Assembly: GCA_029858285.1 (NCBI GenBank) | Contig: JAOUFN010000001.1 | Coordinates: 1 to 64,000 of the forward strand | Source: Nitrospirota bacterium | GTDB taxonomy: Bacteria > Nitrospirota > JACRHL01 | Direction: 5' to 3' | DNA: 64,000 bases | Shown here: piece after piece, positions 1 to 8,600 of the stretch | Layout of the letters: every line of letters starts with the position of its first letter | Numbering within the stretch: the stretch's first letter is position 1 | The notes under the pieces: generated by a model | Told to the model about the DNA's origin: nothing | Databases searched by the model: none | Seen by the model: the letters and a program-made list of their open reading frames with translations, nothing else | Program-made: the position numbers and the translations under genes

Positions 1-4
1 AGGA

Positions 5-68
5 CGGGGGGTTTGCCGCGGGGGTTTGCCACGGGGGTTTGCCACGGGGGTTTGCCACGGGGTTTGCT
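5..68. repeat. Short tandem repeat, 13-14 bp unit
   Basis: About five head-to-tail copies of a unit close to ACGGGGGTTTGCC, the first and last imperfect. It lies beyond the 3' end of the leftward ybdD gene, and the first 129 bases hold no convincing gene. The function is unknown; it may be a polymorphic minisatellite. Confidence 0.75.
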
Positions 69-129
69 GCAAGGGCGCCCGTGGGGTCCCTCCTCGCACA
101 CCGCAGCGGGGACGTGCCCGGCCCCCCCC

Positions 130-327
130 CTAGCAGCAGCGCCTTACCCCGTCCCACTTGTGCTCCTGCTCGCGGGCGCAAAATTCCTGGCGGGTGAGGG
201 GGGTGGACTCCGCATGGCGCGCGGCGTGGTGGCGCAGGTAGCGCTCGTAGGCGTCGTCGCCGGTCAGGCGGCGCAACAGCCGCCAGAGATTCCACAGGCG
301 GGCGCGCAGGCGGGGTATCGGGTTCAT
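130..327 (-). CDS. ybdD: YbdD/YjiX family small protein
   Basis: A 65-aa protein of the YbdD/YjiX (DUF466) family, which is usually encoded right after the CstA peptide/pyruvate transporter. The family pattern is visible: a DDAYERYLRHH segment, a proline-threonine turn (STPLTR), an FCAREQE helix and a C-terminal RRCC ending. It lies 15 bases downstream of cstA on the same strand, so the two are almost certainly co-transcribed. Its biochemical role is unsettled; it is thought to assist the transporter. It has no signal peptide or membrane segment and is of normal length for the family. Confidence 0.88.
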   Translation of the reverse strand: MNPIPRLRARLWNLWRLLRRLTGDDAYERYLRHHAARHAESTPLTRQEFCAREQEHKWDGVRRCC

Positions 328-342
328 CGCGGTTCCTGCCGG

Positions 343-2472
343 TCAGTCCCGTACCCAGGAATCGTCCAGGTGACTTTCCAGACGGGTCGGCTGGTGGGCG
401 GTTTCCGCCAGGGGGGGGACGGGTTTGCCCTTCAAATGGCGGGCCGAGATCCGCAGCATGTCCAGCACCACCGTCCACACCACGATCACAAAAAACAGCG
501 TCAGCCAGGCATCAAAACGCTGGTTGAAGATGAGCTGGGGCGCCACCGCCGCCTTTTCCGGCGAAAGCAGGCCCGCCGCCAGCTTGTCCTGAAGGCTGTT
601 CGCCGCCGCAAAAAAACCGATGCGCGGATTGGCGCTGAGGATTTTTTCCAGCGCCGCCGTGGTGGTGATGGTCACCAGCCACGCCAGCGGCAGGCCGGTC
701 ACCCAGGCAAAGCGGAGCTTGCCGGATTTGACCAGAATGCCCGTGGCCACGCTCAGGGCAATGGCCGCCAGCATCTGGTTGGCAATGCCGAACATCGGCC
801 ACAGAATGTTCACCCCGCCGTTGGGGTCGATGACGCCGATGTATAAAAAATAACCCCACGCCGACACCACCGCCGCCGAGGTCAGCAGCACCGAGGGGTA
901 CCACGAGGTTTGCCCCATGCGCGGCCACAGGTTGCCGAGCAAGTCCTGCAACATGAAACGCCCCACGCGGGTGCCCGCATCCAGCGTGGTGAGGATGAAG
1001 ACCGCCTCGAACATGATGGCGAAGTGGTACCACATGGCCAGCATCCCCCGGCCGAAAGTGGTGCCGAAAGCGGTGCCAAAGATACTGGCCATGCCCACCG
1101 CCAGGGACGGCGCGCCGCCGGTGCGGGCAAACAGCGTGGCTTCGCCCATTTCGCGGGCCAGATCACCCATGCGCGCCTCGGTGACGGGAAATCCCCAGGA
1201 AGAGATCAGGGCCACCGCGTCGGCGCCCGTCCCCACCACTCCGGCGGGGCTGTTGATGGCAAAATAAACGCCCGGCTCCAGCACCGTGGCCGCGATCATC
1301 GCCATGATCGCGACAAACGATTCCAGCGCCATGCTGCCGTAGCCGATGAGCGGGATGTCGCGCTCGTTGGCCAGCAACTTGGGGGTGGTGCCGGAGGAGA
1401 TCAGGGAGTGGAAGCCCGAAATCGCCCCGCAGGCCACGGTGATGAACACAAACGGAAACAGGGTGCCGCCAAAAATCGGCCCGCTGCCGTCGATGAACGG
1501 GGTCAGGGCGGGCATGTGGACCTGGGGCCGCAACACCACGATGGCCACGGCCAGAAGCAGGATGGTGCCCAGCTTCATGAAGGTCGAAAGATAGTCGCGG
1601 GGCGCCAGCAGCATCCATACCGGCAAAATGGCCGCCAGAAAGCCGTAGGTGATGACCGCCCACGCCAGCGGCAGACCCTCGTGGTCGAACAGGCCGCGCA
1701 GGGCGCTGCCGTCCACCCAGCCGCCGCCGACCACGGCCAGCAGGAGCAGGGCCACGCCGATGACCGTGCCCTCGAGCACGCGGCCGGGCCGCAGCACGCG
1801 CATGTAGAGCCCCACCAGAACGGCAATGGGAATGGTGGCGGCGATGGTCGAGGTGGCCCACGGGCTGTGTCGGGTGGCGTTCACCACCACCAGCCCGAGC
1901 ACGGCGATGAGGATGATCATGATCATGAACGTGCCCAACAGCGCCGCCGCGCCGCCGATGGCGCCCAGTTCGTCGCGGGCCATTTGCCCCAGGCTGCGTC
2001 CGCCCCGGCGGGTGGACAGGAACAGGATCACCATGTCCTGCACGCAGCCGCCCAGCACCGCGCCGACCAGAATCCACAGGGTGCCCGGCAGGTAGCCGAA
2101 CTGGGCCGCCAGCGTGGGACCGATGAGGGGGCCGGGCCCGGAGATGGCCGCAAAATGGTGGCCAAAGACGATCCAGCGGTGGGTGGGGACAAAGTCGCGG
2201 CCGTTGTTGAGGCGCTCCGCCGGGGTGGCGCGGGTGGGGTCCAGACAGAGAATCCGGGCGGCAATCCACGACGCATAGAAGCGGAAGCCGAGCAGGTAAA
2301 CGCAGACCGCCGCGGTCACGAACCAGATGGCGTTGATGGATTCGCCCCGGTGCAGGGCGATGCCCCCCACCGCCGTGGCGCCCAGTATCGCAACCGCAAT
2401 CCAGACCGCGCTCCGCAGGACGGGGCTGCCTCCGCCGGGTGAGGGGGGGGCCGGTTTGCCTGTGTCTGTCAT
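343..2472 (-). CDS. cstA: Carbon starvation protein CstA (peptide/pyruvate transporter)
   Basis: A 709-aa inner-membrane protein with many hydrophobic segments, the length and composition of CstA/BtsT transporters, which take up peptides or pyruvate. Family blocks seen include RFVPTHRWIVFGHHFAAISG-like sequence (here DFVPTHRWIVFGHHFAAI) near the N-terminus, GPGPLIGPTLAAQFGYLPG and a late NGGVNILWPMFGIANQMLA segment. The ATG at 2472 is preferred over the upstream in-frame start at 2532 because GAGG lies just ahead of it and the extra 20 residues are not conserved in character. It is followed by ybdD and preceded by a 41-aa membrane peptide on the same strand. Confidence 0.93.
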   Translation of the reverse strand: MTDTGKPAPPSPGGGSPVLRSAVWIAVAILGATAVGGIALHRGESINAIWFVTAAVCVYLLGFRFYASWIAARILCLDPTRATPAERLNNGRDFVPTHRWIVFGHHFAAISGPGPLIGPTLAAQFGYLPGTLWILVGAVLGGCVQDMVILFLSTRRGGRSLGQMARDELGAIGGAAALLGTFMIMIILIAVLGLVVVNATRHSPWATSTIAATIPIAVLVGLYMRVLRPGRVLEGTVIGVALLLLAVVGGGWVDGSALRGLFDHEGLPLAWAVITYGFLAAILPVWMLLAPRDYLSTFMKLGTILLLAVAIVVLRPQVHMPALTPFIDGSGPIFGGTLFPFVFITVACGAISGFHSLISSGTTPKLLANERDIPLIGYGSMALESFVAIMAMIAATVLEPGVYFAINSPAGVVGTGADAVALISSWGFPVTEARMGDLAREMGEATLFARTGGAPSLAVGMASIFGTAFGTTFGRGMLAMWYHFAIMFEAVFILTTLDAGTRVGRFMLQDLLGNLWPRMGQTSWYPSVLLTSAAVVSAWGYFLYIGVIDPNGGVNILWPMFGIANQMLAAIALSVATGILVKSGKLRFAWVTGLPLAWLVTITTTAALEKILSANPRIGFFAAANSLQDKLAAGLLSPEKAAVAPQLIFNQRFDAWLTLFFVIVVWTVVLDMLRISARHLKGKPVPPLAETAHQPTRLESHLDDSWVRD

Positions 2473-2500
2473 GCCTGCCTCGCCGTGTGTGGGGCTTTTT

Positions 2501-2626
2501 TTAGCCCCGGAACAGGGGCGCGAAGGAGACATACACCCCCAGCGCCGTGCCCATGGTGATGAGCAGCTTGGCCCACCACGGCAGGGCCATCAGCCAGTCT
2601 CCAAATGTGGGCGGTTTGTCGTTCAT
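2501..2626 (-). CDS. Small single-span membrane protein upstream of cstA
   Basis: A 41-aa open frame read by hand on the minus strand: a polar start (MNDKPPTFGDWL), two tryptophans before a lysine, then a hydrophobic helix (LLITMGTALGVYVSF) and a short tail. It ends 28 bases before the cstA start, so it could be the first gene of the cstA-ybdD operon. An in-frame ATG at 2635 would add three residues. No strong ribosome binding site is visible. It may be a small accessory subunit of the transporter. I do not recognise a named family. Confidence 0.5.
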   Translation of the reverse strand: MNDKPPTFGDWLMALPWWAKLLITMGTALGVYVSFAPLFRG

Positions 2627-2733
2627 GCCGCGCATGGTAGCGGGATGCCGCTCGGGGGGCAAGGTGGCGTCGTGACATTAAATGGTTAAATGTTCCGCAA
2701 AATGTTCGCCGCGAATCCGCCGAAAGGGGGTGT

Positions 2734-3132
2734 GTGAGAGCGCGCCCACCCAAGAAGACCACCTCGCCGGAGCGACGGCCCCAGCGCTATGCGGTGCAGC
2801 CGGTGGGCACCGGCAGGTCGTTTCGCATCATCGTCACCCGTCTGGAAAGCGGAGAGGTGGCGCGGGGGGTGCCGGTGTCTCTCAACTCCGGCGGCATGCT
2901 GGCGGAGTGCGACGCCCTGTTCCCGGCCAACGCCGAGGTCACCATCAACGCCGTGGCCCACGAAAATCACGGTTTTTTTCGCTTTTCCACCCGCGCCTGG
3001 GTGGCGTATAACACAGGCAACGCCATGGCGTTCCAGTTCGACGGCCTGTCGTCCGAGGCCAAGTCCACGGTGCGCGACATCGTGCGGCTGTTCCTGCCGG
3101 GGCGCAAAACGCCCTTCGACCCGCACCTGTAA
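2734..3132 (+). CDS. PilZ-like small protein
   Basis: A 132-aa protein starting at GTG 2734 behind GAAAGGGGG. The layout of beta strands resembles a PilZ barrel: a basic N-terminus (ERRPQRYAV), a VPVSLNSGGMLAE block in the place of the D/NxSxxG motif, then RFSTRAWVAYNTGNAMAFQF. The RxxxR motif and the aspartate of canonical c-di-GMP binders are not clear, so it may be a non-binding PilZ-fold protein. It sits between the divergent cst operon and glnD with its own short 5' region. Family assignment is inferred from pattern only. Confidence 0.55.
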   Translation: MRARPPKKTTSPERRPQRYAVQPVGTGRSFRIIVTRLESGEVARGVPVSLNSGGMLAECDALFPANAEVTINAVAHENHGFFRFSTRAWVAYNTGNAMAFQFDGLSSEAKSTVRDIVRLFLPGRKTPFDPHL

Positions 3133-3253
3133 AATTACCGCCCGTAACCCCCCGCCCGTAAGGCCGGTTTGCAACACCCGGCCCCCCCCCTTCCGTGCAC
3201 CACGGTTTGTTCCGGGTTTGGACTCGCGGACGGCAAACCCCTACAATCTGTGC

Positions 3254-5929
3254 ATGAGCAGCTTTGAACAGATCCTGCAAAAGGCCTTTATCGCCGAAGA
3301 TCCGACCGCGCGCTTTTCCATGCTCAAGGAGGAACTGGCGGCGCGGCTGGAGGCGGTGCGCGTGCTGCACGAGGAAGGGGCGCCGGGGCGCCGTGTGGTG
3401 GGCCGCGTCACGCGCATGATGGACGAACTGCTGGTGGCCCTGTACACCGATGCCGCCTGGCGCCACCTGCGCGACGACGACCCCGCGGAAACCCCCGGCG
3501 TGGCCCTGGTGGCGGTGGGGGGATACGGGCGCGGCGAACTCAATCCCCATTCCGACATCGACATCCTGATCCTCTACGATGCCAAACGCGCCGATGCCGC
3601 CAAGGGGGTGGCCAACGAGGTGCTGTATCCCCTGTGGGACCTGCGCCTGACCGTGGGCCACAGCGTGCGCACCGTGGCGGACTGCGTCGAGGTGGGCGGC
3701 GCGGACCTGTCGGCCCAGACCTGTATGATGGAATCGCGCCTGCTGGTGGGGGATGAAACCCTCTATGAGCAGTTCCGGGGCGAGTTCGCCGCCAGGGTGG
3801 TGAATCGCGACGTGGACGCCTTTTTGTTCCAGAAGGCCGAGGAGGCGCGCGGGCGCCACGAACGCTTTGGCGTGACCGTGTTTTTGCAGCAGCCGAACAT
3901 CAAGGAAAGCCCCGGCGGCCTGCGGGACATTCACTATCTGGTGTGGATCGCCACCGCCCGCCACGGCACCGGCAACCTGCGCGAACTGGCCGACCGGGGG
4001 GTGCTGGCGGAGCCCGATTACGAGGCGCTCACCAAGGCCCAGGCGTTTTTGTGGCGGGTGCGCAACGAACTGCACTTCGCCCACCGCAAGCGGGTGGATG
4101 TGCTCACCTTCGAGGAGCAACTGCGCATCGCCGAAAAATTCGGCTACGAGGACACCGCCCGCCAGCGCGGCGTGGAGCGCTTCATGCGGCGCTACTACGT
4201 GCACGCCTCCAAGGTGCTGGACGTGTGCCAGCGCTTTGTGGACCGGGCCACCACCCGCACCCGCTCCCAGGCCCTGTCCACCATGCTGTTTTCGCGCAAG
4301 GTGCGGCCCTTTTTCACCCTGACCAACCGCGAGATCCGCGTGGACGCGGCCAGGGAGGAGCGCTTTCTGGAGACCGGGGTGGCGGTGCTGCAACTGTTCC
4401 ATCTGGCCCAGATCCACGGCCTGCGCATCCACCCCGAAACCATGGACGCCCTGAGCCATGCCACGGTGCCGGGACGCTCCCTGCGCACCCAGGCCGCCAG
4501 CGAAGTGTTCATGAAAATCCTGCAGTGGGATTCGGGCATGGCCGAAACCCTCAAGCGCATGCACCGCCTGCGCATTCTGGGGCGGGTTGTTCCGGAACTG
4601 GCGCGGGTGGACCGGCTGGTCACCTTCAGCCAGTACCACAAATACACCGTGGACGCCCACACCCTGTACGCCATGGAGATCGTCGAGGGACTACGGGCCG
4701 AAACCAGCGTGTTCGCCGACGCCTACCGGGAGATTCGCCGCAAGGACATCCTGCATCTGGCGGTGCTGCTGCACGACTCCGGCAAGGGGGTGCATCGCGA
4801 CCACTGCGAGGTGGGCGCCGAACTGGCCGCCGCCGCCGCGCGCCGTCTGGGACTGAGCGAGGACGAGCGGGATCTGCTGGTGTTTTTGGTGGAACACCAC
4901 CTGCTGATGACCCACATCGCCTTCCGCCGCGACCTGTCGGACCCGGTGGTGCTGTCGCGCTTCGCCCGCACGGTGGAAACCACCGAGCGCCTCAAAATGC
5001 TGTTGGTGCTCACCCACGTGGACATCCGCGCCGTCGGTCCCGATACCTGGAACAAGTGGAAAGAGGGGCTGCTCACGGACCTGTACGGCCTGGCGCTGGG
5101 GGCGCTGGCCGGCCGGTCGCTGGTGCGCGACAAGGTGGCGGCCATCGGCCGCGTGCGCGCCAAGGTGCAGGAGGTGTGGGGGCCGGACGCGGCGGAGTGG
5201 ATCAAATCCACCCTGGACCGCCTGCCGGGACGCTATCTGCTGGATACCCGGGTGGACGAGATCGTCCACCACCTGACCATGGTGCGCCAGCTCGACCGCG
5301 AGGCGGTGCAGGTGGAGATTTCCCCGAGCGAGGAGGGCACCGCCGACATCGTGGTGTGCGCCATCAACGGCAAGGTGCCGGGGCTGTTTTCGCGCATCGC
5401 CGGGGTGCTGACCTCCAAGGGCCTCGAGGTGCTGGACGCGCGCATCACCACCTTCCGCGACGACGTGATTCTGGACGTGTTCCGGGTGCAGGACCCCACC
5501 GCCACCGGCTTTGTGGACCACAACCGCTGGAAACGCATCCGCGCCAGCCTGATGGACGTGGTGGAAGGGCGGACGAAGGTCGAGGATCTGTTCTCCGGCG
5601 GGCGCGGACGGGTGAGCCACGAGGGGGTGCCGTTCACCGGCACCGAGCCGCTGGTGCGCATCGACAACGAGACGTCGGACTCCTTTACCGTCATCGACAT
5701 CTTTGCCGCCGACCGGCGCGGCCTGCTCTATGTCATCACCCGCGCCCTTGCGGACCTGGGGCTGTCGATCTATTTTTCGCGCATCGCCACCAAGGCCGAT
5801 CAGGTGGTGGACGTGTTTTACGTCAAGGACCAGGACGGCAACAAACTCACCGACGAGACGCAGATCCGCAAGGTGCGCAAGGCGCTGCTGGAGGTGGTTT
5901 CCACCCCGGAGGTGTTGTCCGTCTCCTGA
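3254..5929 (+). CDS. glnD: [Protein-PII] uridylyltransferase / uridylyl-removing enzyme GlnD
   Basis: An 891-aa bifunctional nitrogen sensor that uridylylates PII under nitrogen limitation and removes UMP when glutamine is high. Visible in order: the nucleotidyltransferase motif GGYGRGELNPHSDID at residues 89-103; an HD hydrolase motif (LLHDSGKGVHRDH) in the middle; and two C-terminal ACT domains (GLFSRIAGVLTSKGLEVLDA, and a second starting DRRGLLYVITRALADLGLS). The ATG at 3254 gives the usual family length (about 890 aa); longer in-frame upstream sequence is not conserved in character. It is monocistronic, facing aroC convergently. Confidence 0.96.
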   Translation: MSSFEQILQKAFIAEDPTARFSMLKEELAARLEAVRVLHEEGAPGRRVVGRVTRMMDELLVALYTDAAWRHLRDDDPAETPGVALVAVGGYGRGELNPHSDIDILILYDAKRADAAKGVANEVLYPLWDLRLTVGHSVRTVADCVEVGGADLSAQTCMMESRLLVGDETLYEQFRGEFAARVVNRDVDAFLFQKAEEARGRHERFGVTVFLQQPNIKESPGGLRDIHYLVWIATARHGTGNLRELADRGVLAEPDYEALTKAQAFLWRVRNELHFAHRKRVDVLTFEEQLRIAEKFGYEDTARQRGVERFMRRYYVHASKVLDVCQRFVDRATTRTRSQALSTMLFSRKVRPFFTLTNREIRVDAAREERFLETGVAVLQLFHLAQIHGLRIHPETMDALSHATVPGRSLRTQAASEVFMKILQWDSGMAETLKRMHRLRILGRVVPELARVDRLVTFSQYHKYTVDAHTLYAMEIVEGLRAETSVFADAYREIRRKDILHLAVLLHDSGKGVHRDHCEVGAELAAAAARRLGLSEDERDLLVFLVEHHLLMTHIAFRRDLSDPVVLSRFARTVETTERLKMLLVLTHVDIRAVGPDTWNKWKEGLLTDLYGLALGALAGRSLVRDKVAAIGRVRAKVQEVWGPDAAEWIKSTLDRLPGRYLLDTRVDEIVHHLTMVRQLDREAVQVEISPSEEGTADIVVCAINGKVPGLFSRIAGVLTSKGLEVLDARITTFRDDVILDVFRVQDPTATGFVDHNRWKRIRASLMDVVEGRTKVEDLFSGGRGRVSHEGVPFTGTEPLVRIDNETSDSFTVIDIFAADRRGLLYVITRALADLGLSIYFSRIATKADQVVDVFYVKDQDGNKLTDETQIRKVRKALLEVVSTPEVLSVS

Positions 5930-5979
5930 GGCGGCGGGCCTGACGGGGGCACCCCGCCACCCGCCGGTCGCGGGAGCCG

Positions 5980-7080
5980 TTAGCCTGGGAAGGGGGTCAA
6001 GGCCCCGCGCTGGCCCACCTGACGCAGGTGGTGATCCGCCAGCACCAGGGCCATCATGGCCTCCACAATGGGCACGGCGCGGGGCAGCACGCACGGGTCG
6101 TGACGGCCACGGGCCTTGAGGGTCACGGCGTTGCCCTGATCGTCCACGGTCTGTTGCGGGTGGCCGATGGTGGCCGTGGGCTTGAAGGCACAGGACACCA
6201 GAATGTCCTCGCCGTCGGAAATTCCCCCCAAAATCCCCCCCGCGAAGTTGGTGCGGGTGCGCACCCGGCCATCGGCCATGTACATGGCGTCGTTGTGCTC
6301 GCGGCCGGTCATGGTGATGCCGCCGAAGCCGGAGCCGATCTCCACCCCCTTGCAGGCCGGTATGCTCATCATCGCCCGGGCGAGGTCGGCGTCCAGCTTG
6401 TCGAACACCGGATCGCCCAGCCCTGCGGGGATGCCGCTGGCCACGCAGCGCACGATGCCCCCCACCGAATCGCCCTCGTCACGGGCCTGCTCGATGCGCG
6501 CGATCATGCGCTCCGCTGCTTGCGGGTCGGGGCAGCGCACCATGTTGGCCTCCACCTGCTGCGGGGTGACCCCCTCCCAGCCGGTGGCGGCGGTGAGGGT
6601 GTGGACCTGCTGCACCCAGGCGGTGACGCGGGCGCCGAAGGCGGCCTCGAGGATGCGCTTGGCGACGGTTCCGGCGGCCACCCGGCCAATGGCCTCGCGG
6701 GCCGAGGCGCGCCCACCCCCCTGCCAGGAGCGGTGGCCGTACTTGGCCTGATAGGTGTAGTCGGCGTGGCCGGGCCGGTAGACGTGGCGGAAGTCCTCGT
6801 AGGACGAGGAGCGGGCGTCGGTGTTGCGCACCAGAATGGCGATGGAGGTGCCCAGGGTGCGCCCCTCGAACACGCCGGACAGGATTTCGCAGCGGTCCGG
6901 CTCGTCGCGGGGGGTGGTGATGCGGCTCTGGCCGGGGCGCCGACGGTCCAGATCGGGCTGGATGTCGGCCTCGGACAGGGGCATCCCCGCCGGGCAGCCG
7001 TCGATGGTCACGCCCACGCCGCCACCGTGGGATTCCCCCCAGGTGGCGATGCGCAACAAATGGCCAAAACTACTGCCCAC
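5980..7080 (-). CDS. aroC: Chorismate synthase AroC
   Basis: A 366-aa enzyme for the last step of the shikimate pathway, turning 5-enolpyruvylshikimate-3-phosphate into chorismate with reduced FMN. Signature blocks are present: the N-terminal [18 protein letters not shown], the [19 protein letters not shown] segment followed by RASARE, and a late [10 protein letters not shown] block. Length is normal. It is convergent with glnD and about 24 bases upstream in sequence from the TraT-like gene, which is on the same strand and may be co-transcribed. Confidence 0.96.
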   Translation of the reverse strand: MGSSFGHLLRIATWGESHGGGVGVTIDGCPAGMPLSEADIQPDLDRRRPGQSRITTPRDEPDRCEILSGVFEGRTLGTSIAILVRNTDARSSSYEDFRHVYRPGHADYTYQAKYGHRSWQGGGRASAREAIGRVAAGTVAKRILEAAFGARVTAWVQQVHTLTAATGWEGVTPQQVEANMVRCPDPQAAERMIARIEQARDEGDSVGGIVRCVASGIPAGLGDPVFDKLDADLARAMMSIPACKGVEIGSGFGGITMTGREHNDAMYMADGRVRTRTNFAGGILGGISDGEDILVSCAFKPTATIGHPQQTVDDQGNAVTLKARGRHDPCVLPRAVPIVEAMMALVLADHHLRQVGQRGALTPFPG

Positions 7081-7104
7081 GGGTGATCGTTCGTCTTCCG
7101 GGGG

Positions 7105-8004
7105 TTACGGCAGGGTGTTGGCGAGGGCCTTGGTCAGGCGCTCCTGCAACACCGGCTGGGCTTCCTCGGGCCCCAGGTTCATCTTGCTGACGAAGATCAG
7201 CAGGCGGTTCTGGTGGTAGAGGAAATCCTCGGTGGTTTCCACGCTCTGGCTCTCGGAACTGCCGCCGGCGGCAAAGCCGGAGTCGCGGCCGCCGGCGGAA
7301 CTGCTGCCGGAGTGGCCCACCATCCCCACGTCGCCGCTGGAGCGGGTGGTCTGCACCCCGCCCTCGACGCGCTCGCCGATGCGGGCGTCGATGACCACGT
7401 CGAACTCGCGGACCTTGTTGCGCTGGGCGGCGACGTCGAACAGCATGCCGGTGGCCAGACCGCCGACGATGGCGCCCTCGCCGGCGCGGCGCGACTGGTG
7501 GCCGATCACACCCCCGACGATGGCGCCGCCGATGCCCGCCGCCATGGTGGCGCGGCCGCCGTCGGCGTGGGCGTTTTCGCCAAAGTAGCGCAGGTCGAGG
7601 TTGAGCACGTACTGGGCATCCTTGAGGCTGCGCGTGACGCGGTAGCCCCGGTCTTCCAGGGCGGCGCGCAGGTCGCCGGTGATGTCGATTTCGGAGCCGG
7701 AGCTGTCACGCACCCGCACGTAGACGGTCATCTGGTCGTCGCCTACCATGCGCAGGTTGGGCTGCGGATTGAGCCAGCGGGTTTCCTGCTTGAGGCGGGT
7801 TTTGTCCGGGTCCACCATGCCGACGGTGCCGACGTAGGCCTTGTCGAGGGTCGAGCAGCCGGTGGCGAACAGGAGCAGGGCCGCCAGCGCCGGTGTGCCC
7901 GACATTCTGCCGAATACCCCGCCGAATGTGCTGCCGAATGTCCTGCCAACAAATGCTTGTCCGGACGCTGCCGCGGATGATGCGCTGATTGATATGCCCG
8001 ACAT
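7105..8004 (-). CDS. TraT-family outer-membrane lipoprotein
   Basis: A 299-aa protein of the TraT (complement resistance / surface exclusion) family, which in plasmids forms an outer-membrane lipoprotein complex. A lipobox LLFATGC puts the lipidated cysteine at residue 50. Further on are a TVYVRVRDSSG strand, glycine-rich membrane-like stretches (AAGIGGAIVGGVIGHQ, GAIVGGLATGM), and a terminal block LGPEEAQPVLQERLTKALAN that matches TraT closely. The ATG at 8004 follows GGGGAGGAAATC, an excellent ribosome site; it leaves an unusually long leader with repeated F-G pairs. The alternative ATG at 7905 would give a standard 16-residue lead-in to the cysteine. Confidence 0.8.
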   Translation of the reverse strand: MSGISISASSAAASGQAFVGRTFGSTFGGVFGRMSGTPALAALLLFATGCSTLDKAYVGTVGMVDPDKTRLKQETRWLNPQPNLRMVGDDQMTVYVRVRDSSGSEIDITGDLRAALEDRGYRVTRSLKDAQYVLNLDLRYFGENAHADGGRATMAAGIGGAIVGGVIGHQSRRAGEGAIVGGLATGMLFDVAAQRNKVREFDVVIDARIGERVEGGVQTTRSSGDVGMVGHSGSSSAGGRDSGFAAGGSSESQSVETTEDFLYHQNRLLIFVSKMNLGPEEAQPVLQERLTKALANTLP

Positions 8005-8133
8005 GATTTCCTCCCCAATCGCTTGTATGCACGTCATTTTTTCCGGCCACGGACGATCGCGGCCGGAAGATTCCGGCATTGTATGTGAATTTGACGCCGA
8101 TGTCAGGCGTGACGCCCAGGACGGTCCGGTCGC

Positions 8134-8139
8134 TATAAT
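8134..8139 (+). promoter_or_regulatory. Candidate sigma-70 -10 element for the 8220 gene
   Basis: A perfect TATAAT lies 80 bases before the start codon of the secreted 108-aa protein. The -35 position at suitable spacing (near 8110) is weak, so this is a tentative promoter. Confidence 0.35.
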
Positions 8140-8219
8140 AGGGACTCCCGGCGCCAATGCCACCTGAAAGTTCGGGCGGGGCGGGCGTCCGGGGCTAAAA
8201 CTGCACGAGGAGACATCTC

Positions 8220-8546
8220 ATGTTTACGACGGCAGGTGTGCGGAAATACGCGCCGAATGTCCCGGCGCTGGCGGGTCTGGTGGTGGCGGTTGGCCTGGCA
8301 ATGGGGCTGGCGACCGGCACTCCGGCGCTGGCCTGCGGCCCGGATGAGTACATGACCCATGTGGGCACCGTGGCCGCCATCGATCCTGCGGCCATGACCC
8401 TGACGCTGGTGGATGCCGAAACCGGCAAGAACCTGGTGTTCAAGGTGACCGCCGAGCAGATCGCGACCCTTACCCTCAACGGTCGGGTGAGCATCAACTA
8501 CGCCGAGGACAACGGCGCGCTGGTGGCGCAGAAAATCAGCGTCTAG
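8220..8546 (+). CDS. Secreted small protein of unknown function
   Basis: A 108-aa protein with a long signal peptide (hydrophobic LAGLVVAVGLAMGLATG and an ALA|C-type cleavage region near residue 38). The mature part starts CGPDEYMTHVGTV and alternates short beta strands (AAIDPAAMTLTLVDAETGK, LVFKVTAEQI, LNGRVSINYAEDNG), suggesting a small beta-barrel domain. The cysteine after ALA could be lipidated but the lipobox is poor. The start has a strong GAGGAG site. It is divergent from the TraT-like gene. I do not recognise a named family. Confidence 0.75.
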   Translation: MFTTAGVRKYAPNVPALAGLVVAVGLAMGLATGTPALACGPDEYMTHVGTVAAIDPAAMTLTLVDAETGKNLVFKVTAEQIATLTLNGRVSINYAEDNGALVAQKISV

Positions 8547-8600
8547 GCGGGGACGCAACCGGCGGTGGGGTGACGGAAAAAGCCGTCGGCCGGGCGGCGC

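Noticed and set aside
5-68. CRISPR repeats at the window start
   Set aside because: Repeat unit is 13-14 bp with no spacers.
910-2442. Long plus-strand frame opposite cstA (510 aa)
   Set aside because: It is the antisense shadow of cstA; composition (His, Gln, Arg, Gly) is typical of high-GC shadow frames and shows no domain.
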